A stretch of 13,922 nucleotides of DNA, from positions 1 to 13,922 of the forward strand of contig DATBDZ010000115.1 of assembly GCA_036276235.1 (NCBI GenBank). Reading direction: 5' to 3'. Under the pieces are notes generated by a model. That model was given only the letters and a program-made list of their open reading frames with translations. It was not told the DNA's origin and searched no databases. Source of the stretch: JANWHF01 sp036276235. Lineage in GTDB: Bacteria > Planctomycetota > Phycisphaerae > Tepidisphaerales > Tepidisphaeraceae. This document shows, in pieces, positions 7,199 through 13,472 of this stretch (within the stretch, counting starts at the first letter, position 1; each line of letters begins with the position of its first letter). The position numbers were made by a program, and so were the translations under genes.

Positions 7199-8080
7199 TC
7201 ATGCCAGTTCCGGCGGCGCGGGCGCGACGGCATATCGGCCGGCCAGTTTTTCCAGTTCAGGATACCGCCGCAGCAATTCTGTGACAGGGGCCAGGAGCGT
7301 GGCGTTTCGCCAGGCTTGGGCCGCCTCGGTCTTGCGATCTTTTACATCCAGCGCCTTGGCGCACAGGCCATATGCATCGGCCATCCGATGGCCCAGCTGA
7401 TCGCGAATCACGGTTTTCTTTTCCTCGAACGTCTTGAGCGCATCTTCCGGATGACCGGTTTTTACGTCGCGATAGATCTCGACCAATGCCAGGCCGGCTG
7501 ATCCGGCCGCCGGGCTGCGGCGAAGATCGTTGATCGCGCGGTCGGCGTCGAACAGATGATCCTCATGCAACATCGCCATCGCGCGGCTCATGCGCAGGCC
7601 GACGGTCGTCTGCTCATCCAGAAACCCACTCTCCAGCAGATGATTCAGCACGGCAATCGAATCCTCAAAGCGATGATATCGCGAAAGCACTGAGGCCAGA
7701 TACGCCAGCGCCTGGGCCTGAATCTGGCGCGATCGCGCCGGGCGCGAGAGGATATCGCCGACGAGGATCGCCGCCTGCGGCCAGCGGCGCAGTTGGATCA
7801 GCTCGGCGACATTCTCCACCGCCTGTTGCGATGCTTTGAGTTGGCGCACCGAATACGCGCCAACCACACCAACCAGCACCATCAGCGTGAACAGGATCAA
7901 TCCGGAGATCACCTCAAACGCCTGCTCCATCTGCGGAGAACGCTTCTCAAAAAGCGAGAGAAGCATCATGACGCCAAAGATTGCCGCCCCATACCAAAGC
8001 CAAGGCACGCGCGGGCGCGGCTCACTGCTTTCCAGCAAGGCAGGCACATCCAGGAAAATGGGCGGATCGGTCGTTTCCAT
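7199..8080 (-). CDS. Membrane-anchored TPR-like protein (first of the set)
   Basis: This 293-residue protein has two membrane segments (about residues 25-44, WLWYGAAIFGVMMLLSLF, and 57-76, VISGLILFTLMVLVGVVGAY) followed by a helical repeat region. Segments such as LASVLSRYHRFEDSIAVLNHLLES and ALVEIYRDVKTGHPEDALKTFEEKK have the TPR pattern of small and aromatic residues. It shares this plan with the next gene. I list the ATG at 8080; a TTG two codons earlier (8084-8086) is a real alternative because it lies six bases behind a TACAAT box. No Shine-Dalgarno site precedes either. Being first in the leftward set, it is the likely head of the transcript. The function is unknown; a role in a membrane complex with its two neighbours is inferred from gene order only. 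Confidence 0.8.
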   Translation of the reverse strand: METTDPPIFLDVPALLESSEPRPRVPWLWYGAAIFGVMMLLSLFEKRSPQMEQAFEVISGLILFTLMVLVGVVGAYSVRQLKASQQAVENVAELIQLRRWPQAAILVGDILSRPARSRQIQAQALAYLASVLSRYHRFEDSIAVLNHLLESGFLDEQTTVGLRMSRAMAMLHEDHLFDADRAINDLRRSPAAGSAGLALVEIYRDVKTGHPEDALKTFEEKKTVIRDQLGHRMADAYGLCAKALDVKDRKTEAAQAWRNATLLAPVTELLRRYPELEKLAGRYAVAPAPPELA

Positions 8081-8092
8081 CGTCAAGAGGGA

Positions 8093-8120
8093 ATTGTAGG
8101 GGGATTAATGGGGATGGAAA
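8093..8120 (-). promoter_or_regulatory. Possible promoter of the TPR gene set
   Basis: Reading leftward, a TTTCCA-like -35 is followed after about 16 bases by TACAAT (8093-8098), a five-of-six match to the -10 consensus. Only 12 bases separate TACAAT from the ATG at 8080, and six from a TTG at 8086. The -35 match is weak, so the call depends on the -10 box and its position. Confidence 0.4.
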
Positions 8121-8153
8121 GGGGTGGAAGCTGTGGCATTGAAGTGGCATGGG

Positions 8154-8354
8154 TTTGGTGGGGCGGACATTCTTGTCTGCCATCGAGTCTGGGAGTGGTG
8201 GCATTCTTAATTTGGTGGGGCAGACATTCTTGTCTGTCCGAGTCTGGGAGTGGTGGCATTCTTGCCACCCGAGCAGACTCGAATCCGTTCGGGAGAGACA
8301 AGAATGTCCCTCCACTCACAGATTCGATAGCAGACAAGAATGTCTGCTCCACCA
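8154..8354. repeat. Repeat cluster with GACATTCTTGTC palindromic core
   Basis: Two direct copies of a unit of about 54 bp lie at 8154-8208 and 8211-8263. Each runs from TTTGGTGGGGC through a GACATTCTTGTC dyad to GAGTCTGGGAGTGGTGGCA. Inverted partial copies follow at about 8294-8316 and 8331-8354, so the whole block folds back on itself. It fills most of the gap between purM and the TPR set (8087-8378). I find no gene in the gap. Confidence 0.9.
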
Positions 8355-8378
8355 ACTCCCTCCCGCCCGTGCCACGTG

Positions 8379-9494
8379 CTACCGAACCTGCAAGCTCTCC
8401 GCCTCAAACACTATCCCCAGCGGCGTAATCTCCACCGCTTTGCGGCTTCCTTCCTTATGCACCGTCCCCGCAATCCACGCATCATATCCTTGCTGCCTGG
8501 CCAGCTCGACGCATTTCTCCGCCATCGCTGGCTCGACATACACCGCGAATCCCACGCCCATATTAAACGTCGCATAGGCTTCGCGATCGTCCACTGGGCC
8601 ATGCTTCTGGATGAAGCGAAAAATTGCCGGCGGCGGACGCAGGTGATTGATTCGGTAGACGAATGGCGCTTCCAAGCGCATCAGTTTCCGCCACCCATGC
8701 CCCGTCACATGAACGGCATAATGCGGCCGAAGGCCTGCCTGCTGCATCGCCGCGATGAAGCGGACGTAGATTACCGACGGATCGAGCAACGCCTCACCAA
8801 AAGCGCGGCCATCATCCTGCGGCGTCAGATATCCCTCCGGCAATCGCTCTGCTAACGCGCGGCAAAGCGTAAGGCCATTGGTCTGCACGCCGGCGCTGGC
8901 GAGAAAAACGATCGCATCGCGATCGGCGACATCTCCGGTAATCCGCAAATGCTTGGGACGAGTGCGGCCAACGGCCGATCCCGCCAGCGCGATCGATTGC
9001 GGATTGATAATGCCGCGCAGCGTCGGCGTCTCACCACCGCCCCACACGGCGTTAGACAGGCGGCAACCTTCGGCAAATCCTTCCGCCAGGTCCGCGGCGC
9101 GGCGTTTGTCCTTGAACCAATCCGAGTGCCCCACCGCCGCATGCATGGCCACGGAGATCGGAAGCGCGCCGACGGTGATCAGATCGTTCACCATCGTGGC
9201 GACGGTGTCGATCCCGATATTGCTGTAAAACCCCGGCCGCCCAAGCTGCGCCATCGCGTCCGCCACCAGATTTTTGGTGCCCAATCCCTCTTCCACATGC
9301 GCCAGAAACTCATCGGGCGTCTCGATCAGATAAGCGCTCTCGCCCCGAATATTCGCCGGCTCGGATAAGCCATGAGACGCCAGCGCGGCGGTCGTCCCCG
9401 CGGCGGCGCGCTGGCAGGCGCGCTTGAAGGCGTCGAGCGTGTCATAATCGACGCCGCTTTGTTCATAGCTGAGGCCGGGCTTCCCTGCGTTCAT
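8379..9494 (-). CDS. purM: Phosphoribosylformylglycinamidine cyclo-ligase (AIR synthetase)
   Basis: PurM closes FGAM to aminoimidazole ribotide using ATP, the fifth step of de novo purine synthesis, in the cytoplasm. The family landmarks appear in order: LSYEQSGVDYDTLDAFK (8-24), LGTKNLVADA (71-80), NIGIDTVATMVNDLITVGALP (92-112), WGGGETPTLRGI (151-162), GVQTNGLTL (202-210), HVTGHGWRKL (262-271) and a late FNMGVGFAVYV. The GH in HVTGHGW replaces a GG common in the family. At 371 residues it is slightly longer than the usual ~345. I chose the ATG at 9494; the extra residues from 9524 lie upstream of the promoter-like boxes. No other purine gene is adjacent, so it stands as a single transcription unit. 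Confidence 0.93.
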   Translation of the reverse strand: MNAGKPGLSYEQSGVDYDTLDAFKRACQRAAAGTTAALASHGLSEPANIRGESAYLIETPDEFLAHVEEGLGTKNLVADAMAQLGRPGFYSNIGIDTVATMVNDLITVGALPISVAMHAAVGHSDWFKDKRRAADLAEGFAEGCRLSNAVWGGGETPTLRGIINPQSIALAGSAVGRTRPKHLRITGDVADRDAIVFLASAGVQTNGLTLCRALAERLPEGYLTPQDDGRAFGEALLDPSVIYVRFIAAMQQAGLRPHYAVHVTGHGWRKLMRLEAPFVYRINHLRPPPAIFRFIQKHGPVDDREAYATFNMGVGFAVYVEPAMAEKCVELARQQGYDAWIAGTVHKEGSRKAVEITPLGIVFEAESLQVR

Positions 9495-9502
9495 GCTGCG
9501 CC

Positions 9503-9531
9503 GTTGTATGGATGATGACGGCATTGGTCAA
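9503..9531 (-). promoter_or_regulatory. Promoter-like boxes 8 nt before the purM start
   Basis: On the minus strand TTGACC (9526-9531) is followed after exactly 17 bases by TACAAC (9503-9508). Only eight bases separate the -10 box from the ATG at 9494, so transcription would start at or within a base or two of the start codon. No Shine-Dalgarno site is present, which fits a leaderless mRNA. Confidence 0.5.
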
Positions 9532-9550
9532 ATGGGGTTGCTCAGACTCA

Positions 9551-9873
9551 GAACCCTCGCCCCTGTAATCAGGGGACTCAGGGGAGAGGGCAGGGTGAAT
9601 GGCACGGGCGTCCCGCCCGTGATTTTTCACCACGGAGGCACGGAGACACGGAGGCGCGCTTGTAACCCGACGGTCTGCCGTGAAACGTGATGAATTGATT
9701 TGTTTTTTTGAGTTTATTCATCATTCGCCAGATGTCTGCCGAATTTCGAGCGCGCCTCCGTGTCTCCGTGCCTCCGTGGTGAATCTTCCCCGGCGGGACG
9801 CCCGTGCCACGCGCCATCGCGCGTTCGTCCCCACGCAACCTTCTCCCCTGGGTACAAGGGAGAGGGAGAAGGA
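9551..9873. repeat. Nested inverted-repeat region upstream of purM
   Basis: Three layers of inverted repeats surround one centre. The inner arms, 9626-9660 and 9749-9783, are perfect 35-bp reverse complements made of CACGGAG steps. The middle arms, 9601-9617 and 9792-9808, are a perfect 17-bp pair, and the left one extends into its own hairpin (9603-9621). The outer pieces (about 9551-9597 and 9839-9872) are separate hairpins with CCCCT / AGGGG and TCTCCC / GGGAGA stems. The loop (9661-9748) holds a TGATGAAT / ATTCATCA pair and a T7 run at about 9702-9708. I find no gene in 9532-9889. Both flanking genes read leftward, so the region lies behind the alpha/beta hydrolase. Confidence 0.88.
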
Positions 9874-9889
9874 ACCGCTCGCTCGCCAC

Positions 9890-10756
9890 TCACTTTGCGG
9901 CGTCGATTTCGCCAAGCCCCGCCCGCGCCCAAAGATCCCGAATCTGCGCGCGCAGTTGCACCAGCGCCGCCCCACTTACTTCCGTATTGTGATGCGCGCC
10001 GGGAAGATCGATGACCGTTTTGGGCCCCGCCAGTGCATCGACCACTTTCTGGTGATACGCAGGCGGGATGACTTCATCCTCACTGGCCAGCAGGAAGATC
10101 GTCTTCGCCTTCACGTTCTTCGCGTTAGCGACCGAATCCAGCTCGCCGGGAATATGCAGCGCAACCGGCCCGGCGATCAGCCACAGATTCCACCAGCCAT
10201 GGCGGCCGAGGATGAGCTGCCGCAACGGCGGCGGATTCTTGAGCACCAGCCCCGCAACCTGACGATGGGCGGCGACATACAGAGATGCCGTCGTTCCGAT
10301 GCTGTTTCCGGATACAAAGATCGGTCGCCCGGCGGCGTGTTTGCTGAGCGCATCGTAAGCAGCGAGTGCCGCCGGCCCGAAATTCTTGAGCAGGGCCGCG
10401 CCCTCGCTGCCGCCGTAGCCGGGATAATTCACGCCCCACACTTCGACCGGCAAGCCTTCCCACTGGCCGGCGGTGTCCTCCGCCTCATACTCCGCCCGCG
10501 ACGCGTTTCCAACAAACGCCAGCACAAACGCCCGCGGCTCAACTTTCGCCGCCGCGACAGGCCGATCCGTCCATATCTCGATTTTCCCCGCGGGACCAGG
10601 CACCTCGATGCGCGATTGCCCGGCGATCTCCATCGGATCGTGGCTGGGAAACAACATCAGTCGATCCGAGCAGCCGAATATCAACATGAGCAAAACAGCA
10701 TAAATGACCGAATACCCGAAGACGCGCCGATGCCAGCGCTTGCGAAACAGCGGCAT
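9890..10756 (-). CDS. Membrane- or lipid-anchored alpha/beta hydrolase
   Basis: The 288-residue product has a hydrophobic N-terminal segment (about residues 14-29, YSVIYAVLLMLIFGC). Cys29 could be a lipoprotein cysteine, although Phe at -2 is unusual, so a plain membrane anchor is also possible. The rest is an alpha/beta-hydrolase fold: a NYPGYGGSEG turn (110-119), nucleophile elbow SGNSIGT with Ser152, an ASEDEVIPP acid segment with Asp227 and PGAHHN with His255/256. Substrate unknown; relatives are esterases or lipases of the BAAT/BEM46 type. I chose the ATG at 10756 because a GGAG lies about nine bases upstream; an in-frame TTG at 10807 is less likely. It starts 78 bases after the antitoxin gene, so read-through from the toxin-antitoxin transcript is possible. 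Confidence 0.82.
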   Translation of the reverse strand: MPLFRKRWHRRVFGYSVIYAVLLMLIFGCSDRLMLFPSHDPMEIAGQSRIEVPGPAGKIEIWTDRPVAAAKVEPRAFVLAFVGNASRAEYEAEDTAGQWEGLPVEVWGVNYPGYGGSEGAALLKNFGPAALAAYDALSKHAAGRPIFVSGNSIGTTASLYVAAHRQVAGLVLKNPPPLRQLILGRHGWWNLWLIAGPVALHIPGELDSVANAKNVKAKTIFLLASEDEVIPPAYHQKVVDALAGPKTVIDLPGAHHNTEVSGAALVQLRAQIRDLWARAGLGEIDAAK

Positions 10757-10834
10757 GAAGAGATTCTCCGTAACGCCAGCCTTTCGATCCGGGCCAAACG
10801 CGCTCAAGAAAACTGGAGACGAGCCCCTCCGCGA

Positions 10835-11194
10835 TTACTTCTCCGCCATCACCAGCAGAAGCCCTTGGGCGATCATCGCGGCTCGCTTCAGTCCGTGCCT
10901 CTTCGCATAAGCATCGGCGCGCTTTAAGAGGCCTTTTTCGATTGTGACCGCGACCATCTTGGCGCCGTTTCCGACTTTAGGGCGGCCCACTTTGCGATTG
11001 TGCCGGCGCTGACGCGCGATGATCGCCTTTTCGCGAGGCGTAGGAGCGCGCAGCTCCGAGCGCGGAATGCGGCGATTGTAGTAGTTCCAAACTCTTTCCT
11101 TGTCGTCCGCCGAAAGCGCATCGAACTCTTCACCTGTCCGGAAGCTTGGTACATTGTCCTCATCGCGGTCGGCTTGCTTGCTTGTTGATCGCAT
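10835..11194 (-). CDS. Ribbon-helix-helix antitoxin, partner of a BrnT-like toxin
   Basis: The 119-residue protein ends in a CopG/ribbon-helix-helix type module: strand MVAVTIEKG (80-88) followed by two helices, LLKRADAYAKRHG and LKRAAMIAQGLLLVMAEK. Residues 55-78 are strongly basic (REKAIIARQRRHNRKVGRPK), and the N-terminus is acidic. Such proteins bind their toxin and repress their own promoter by dimeric binding to operator DNA. A GAGG six bases before the ATG is a good ribosome-binding site. It follows the toxin gene by 21 bases, matching the toxin-first order of brnTA modules. It is longer than most antitoxins of this type, and I cannot say it belongs to the BrnA family proper. Confidence 0.7.
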   Translation of the reverse strand: MRSTSKQADRDEDNVPSFRTGEEFDALSADDKERVWNYYNRRIPRSELRAPTPREKAIIARQRRHNRKVGRPKVGNGAKMVAVTIEKGLLKRADAYAKRHGLKRAAMIAQGLLLVMAEK

Positions 11195-11215
11195 AGGGGT
11201 CCTCTGGTGACGCTT

Positions 11216-11455
11216 TCATCTCACCGGCATCGCGTGAATGACGTAATAGGTTTCGTCCTCATCCAGACAATAAATGATCTGCAATTTGCGGTTGCTGTTT
11301 CCTCGCCCCAGCACGTAATAAGTGCCCTTCTTGTGCGGCCGTGGAAAAGGCGGCCGTGCAAACCGAATCGCATGCTCAACTTCCGACCGCGTGACGCCGT
11401 GTATGGCGATCTTATCGAGGTTGAACCTGTTCCACCGGAAATCGCCAATCGCCAC
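11216..11455 (-). CDS. BrnT-like toxin of a type II toxin-antitoxin module
   Basis: With a GTG start at 11455 the product has 79 residues, close to the usual ~90 for BrnT. The N-terminal FRWNRFNLDKIAIHGVTRSEVEHAI matches the F-x-W-...-N-x-x-K-...-HGV-...-E-V pattern of BrnT toxins, and the remainder (YYVLGRGNSNRKLQIIYCLDEDETYYVIHAMPVR) has the beta strands expected of this RelE-like fold. BrnT toxins are ribonucleases that inhibit translation. The frame is open to an ATG at 11530, but that would add residues encoded by the promoter-like sequence, and BrnT proteins begin near the F-x-W motif. The GTG lies seven bases behind a strong -10 box with no Shine-Dalgarno site. DUF4258 is a possible alternative family name. 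Confidence 0.65.
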   Translation of the reverse strand: MAIGDFRWNRFNLDKIAIHGVTRSEVEHAIRFARPPFPRPHKKGTYYVLGRGNSNRKLQIIYCLDEDETYYVIHAMPVR

Positions 11456-11462
11456 GATAATA

Positions 11463-11491
11463 AATATATATATAATACAATCGCCCGTCAA
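11463..11491 (-). promoter_or_regulatory. Strong promoter of the toxin-antitoxin pair
   Basis: On the minus strand TTGACG (11486-11491) is followed after exactly 17 bases by TATATT (11463-11468). Each differs from the sigma-70-type consensus by one base. Seven bases later comes the GTG at 11453-11455. The surrounding 11458-11480 is almost pure A/T, in sharp contrast to the GC-rich neighbourhood. A TATA dyad here could also serve as the antitoxin operator. Confidence 0.65.
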
Positions 11492-11519
11492 GCGGTTGAT
11501 CTCCGACGGCACGCCGTTT

Positions 11520-12176
11520 TCATGCGTCATGGCGCAAGTTGAAGCGAGCGAGGACAGCTCGAATCTGCGGGATCGGATCGTCCGGTGCGGGATCGATGCG
11601 GTGGGCGTGCCAGCCGCGCCGGGTGGCGGCTTGGACGTTCTCGATCACGTCATCGAAAAAGAGAATCTGCTCGCCCGCAAAACCGGTGGTGCGTTCGACA
11701 TGCTCATAGATCGCCGCATCCGGCTTGCGATGGCCAACGAGATGGCTGGCGAACTGGTAGTCGAGCTTGTGCAGCGGCACATGAGATGTGTGGCCCGGAT
11801 CGGACATAATCCGCCAATGGTTTTCGCTGGTGTTGCTCAGACACGCGGTTTTGATGCCGCGCGCTGAGAGTTGATCGAGAAGCTCGATAGAGCCGGTATA
11901 AGCTGGCCGCAGGTAGGCTTCCTGTGCCGCGCGAATCTGGTCGGCGGGCAGCGAGAGAATCTGCGAAGCCGATTGCAGGAATTCGTCGAAACCGAGTTTG
12001 CCGACGTCGCCCAGGGCCGTCAGCTCCTGAAACCGCTCGCGCACAGCGCGATCGGCCAGCACCGCCGGAAACGGCACCGCCGCGATCCCGCACGCCTGCT
12101 GCCAATCATCACAAATCCGCACCAGCACGCGGCCGAGATCGAAACAGACGAGACGAATGGAAGGGTCGTCAGGCAT
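11520..12176 (-). CDS. HAD-superfamily hydrolase
   Basis: The 218-residue protein has the four HAD motifs: FDLGRVLV (nucleophile Asp13), LSNTS (Ser114 or Thr116), HRKPDAAIYEHV (Lys151-Pro152) and FFDDVIENV (Asp175-Asp176). An insertion of about 80 residues between motifs I and II is the helical cap typical of phosphoglycolate-phosphatase- or YihX-like members. The second position of motif I is Gly15, not the usual Asp; YihX-type phosphatases carry the same FDLG variant, so it is probably still active. A small phosphorylated metabolite is the expected substrate, but I cannot name one. The ATG at 12176 has no clear Shine-Dalgarno site. Its stop lies 29 bases before the toxin promoter, which suggests the toxin-antitoxin pair is a separate unit. 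Confidence 0.88.
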   Translation of the reverse strand: MPDDPSIRLVCFDLGRVLVRICDDWQQACGIAAVPFPAVLADRAVRERFQELTALGDVGKLGFDEFLQSASQILSLPADQIRAAQEAYLRPAYTGSIELLDQLSARGIKTACLSNTSENHWRIMSDPGHTSHVPLHKLDYQFASHLVGHRKPDAAIYEHVERTTGFAGEQILFFDDVIENVQAATRRGWHAHRIDPAPDDPIPQIRAVLARFNLRHDA

Positions 12177-12229
12177 TGCATGTGTCCGGAGCAGGCGGGA
12201 AATCCGGCACCTGCGGGAAATCCGAATTC

Positions 12230-12645
12230 CGAATCACCGAAATCCGAATCAAATCCGAAATCGGAATGACCAAAATCCAAAGGCAGAAACCACTAAGGAC
12301 ACGAAGAGGAGCACTAAGGGCCACGAAGAAGAAACATCCTGATTCCCTTGGTGGTTCTTCGTGCTCCCTTCGTTTCGTAGGGTGTGCTTCAGCACACGCG
12401 GTTCGAGCGTCGAGCGATTTCCGCGTGAGCTAAAGCGCACCCTACGGCAGAAATCAGAAAGATTTCAGCAGAGCAATCATTTCCGAAATCCGAATGACCG
12501 AAATCCCGAGACGGAAGCCCACTAAAAACGCCAAGGGAGCAAATAAGACCTCCTGATCTCCGCTTCGTGGCTCTTCGTGCTCCCTTCGTGCCCTTAGTGG
12601 ATTCTCTGCTTCGGATTTGATTCGGGGATTCGGATTTCGGATTTC
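12230..12645. repeat. Nested repeat cluster with a dispersed element inside
   Basis: The 12177-12672 gap has no gene I can support. Its left flank is rich in CCGAAATCC and GAATCAAATCC steps (12211-12273), and its right flank (12611-12645) has the reverse complement: 12244-12258 and 12611-12625 are a perfect 15-bp inverted pair. Inside are CACTAAGG / CACGAAG modules: 12290-12330 versus 12346-12372, and 12518-12540 versus 12579-12600 (about 17 of 22 paired). At the centre (12374-12447) lies the second copy of the 70-bp element also found at 117-184. Confidence 0.85.
12374..12447. repeat. Dispersed ~70-bp imperfect palindrome, copy 2
   Basis: This is the inverted partner of the copy at 117-184. 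It carries the hairpin GTGTGC-TTCA-GCACAC near 12382-12397 and an AGCTAAAGCGCACCCTACGG end. It differs from copy 1 by scattered base changes, mainly in the centre (CGAGCGTCGAGCG). Directly behind it, 12461-12476 is an exact 16-base match to 395-410, so the two loci share more than one module. Confidence 0.8.
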
Positions 12646-12672
12646 GCGCCCGAATCCACCAGGCGCCAAGAG

Positions 12673-13143
12673 TTACTCAGCACTTCCCTTGCTCATATCG
12701 TACACCCACGCGCGAACGGCCGGCTGCCAGTCGATCAGCTCTTCGGGCTTGAAGAACAGCCCCAGCTCGCGCTGCGCGCTTTCGGCGGAGTCGGAGCCGT
12801 GGATCAAGTTGAAGGAATTGCTGACGCCAAAATCGCCGCGAATGGTGCCCGGCTCGGCTTTCGATCCGAAGGTCGCCCCCATCATCTTTCGCGAGATGGC
12901 GATCGCATCCTTGCCCGCCAGCGCCAGCACGATCACCGGCGAGCTGGTCATGAAGCCAACCAGCCCCGCGTAGAACGGCTTGCCGCGATGCGGCTCATAA
13001 TGCGTCTCGGCCAGTTGCCGCGAAATCTGCATGAACTTGAGGCCAACAATCTGCAACCCCTTGTTTTCAAACCGCGTAACAATCTGCCCCGCCAACCCGC
13101 GCTGCACGGCGTCGGGCTTGAGGATAATGAGCGTGCGTTCCAT
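12673..13143 (-). CDS. ndk: Nucleoside diphosphate kinase
   Basis: Ndk transfers the terminal phosphate of ATP to other nucleoside diphosphates through a phosphohistidine, balancing NTP pools. The 156-residue product shows MERTLIILKPDAVQRGL at the N-terminus (Lys9), the GFMTSSPVIVLALAG strand (63-77), RKMMGATFGSKAEPGTIRGDFG (85-106, Arg102) and the active-site segment NSFNLIHGSDS with His115. The usual length is 140-150. I chose the ATG at 13143 because AGGAG lies seven bases before it; the frame is open further but lacks a site. It stands alone, divergent from the toxin-antitoxin pair on its right, with repeats behind it. Confidence 0.97.
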   Translation of the reverse strand: MERTLIILKPDAVQRGLAGQIVTRFENKGLQIVGLKFMQISRQLAETHYEPHRGKPFYAGLVGFMTSSPVIVLALAGKDAIAISRKMMGATFGSKAEPGTIRGDFGVSNSFNLIHGSDSAESAQRELGLFFKPEELIDWQPAVRAWVYDMSKGSAE

Positions 13144-13170
13144 GAGTCTTCTCCTTCGGTTGAGGGGCGG

Positions 13171-13198
13171 TTTATATGCGAAAATGCCGATGGAACAA
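13171..13198 (-). promoter_or_regulatory. Probable ndk promoter
   Basis: On the minus strand TATAAA (13171-13176) is preceded after 16 bases by TTGTTC (13193-13198). The -10 box has five of six consensus bases; the -35 box is weaker. The box ends 27 bases before the ndk ATG, leaving room for the AGGAG site, so ndk would have a normal leader, unlike several neighbours. Confidence 0.45.
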
Positions 13199-13216
13199 AG
13201 CCGGGCGCAGCGCTCA

Positions 13217-13246
13217 TTGGCCCAACGTTGCAAGTTGATGTAGACT
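13217..13246 (+). promoter_or_regulatory. Possible promoter of the DUF433 antitoxin gene
   Basis: TTGGCC (13217-13222) and TAGACT (13241-13246) are spaced by 18 bases. Seven bases separate the second box from the ATG at 13254, and there is no Shine-Dalgarno site. Both matches are imperfect. It lies in the 110-bp region shared with the divergent ndk promoter. Confidence 0.3.
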
Positions 13247-13253
13247 AACATGA

Positions 13254-13472
13254 ATGAACGTGAGCGACCTGATCACGATCGACCCGCAGATTCTCGGGGG
13301 CACGCCGGTCTTCAGGGGCACACGGGTTCCCGTTAAGACGCTCTTTGAGTATCTGGAAGACAGCTATTCGCTCGATGAATTCCTCGAATGTTTCCCCACC
13401 GTCACGCGCGACGCGGCGCGGCGGGTCCTTGAGCGATCTGAATCCGCGCTGCTCTCGCCGGCGGCGGCATGA
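13254..13472 (+). CDS. DUF433 (VapB-type) antitoxin
   Basis: The 72-residue protein matches the DUF433 pattern: a start with LITIDPQILGGTPVFRGTRVPVKTLFEYLEDSYSLDEFLECFPTVTRDAARRVL. The GGTPVFRGTRVPV segment (about residues 15-27) is diagnostic, and the rest is the helix-turn-helix. These proteins pair with PIN-like DUF5615 toxins and are thought to bind DNA and the toxin. The stop overlaps the start of the next gene by four bases (ATGA, 13469-13472), so translation is coupled. I chose the ATG at 13254; an ATG at 13250 is in another frame. Confidence 0.88.
   Translation: MNVSDLITIDPQILGGTPVFRGTRVPVKTLFEYLEDSYSLDEFLECFPTVTRDAARRVLERSESALLSPAAA

Noticed and set aside
3734..8080. A new defence or secretion system
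   Set aside because: No nuclease, helicase, ATPase, pore or secretion motif is visible in the three TPR-type proteins; the data support only an uncharacterised membrane and envelope set.
9661..9748. Small gene in the loop of the nested repeats
   Set aside because: The frames there are short, extend into the repeat arms, and have no ribosome-binding site or recognisable protein pattern.
11456..11530. ATG start of the toxin at 11530
   Set aside because: It would place the strong promoter inside the coding region and add 25 residues not expected in BrnT; it also overlaps the end of the HAD gene.
11520..12176. HAD protein inactive because the second Asp of motif I is Gly
   Set aside because: The FDLG form is found in active YihX-type phosphatases, and the other three motifs are intact.
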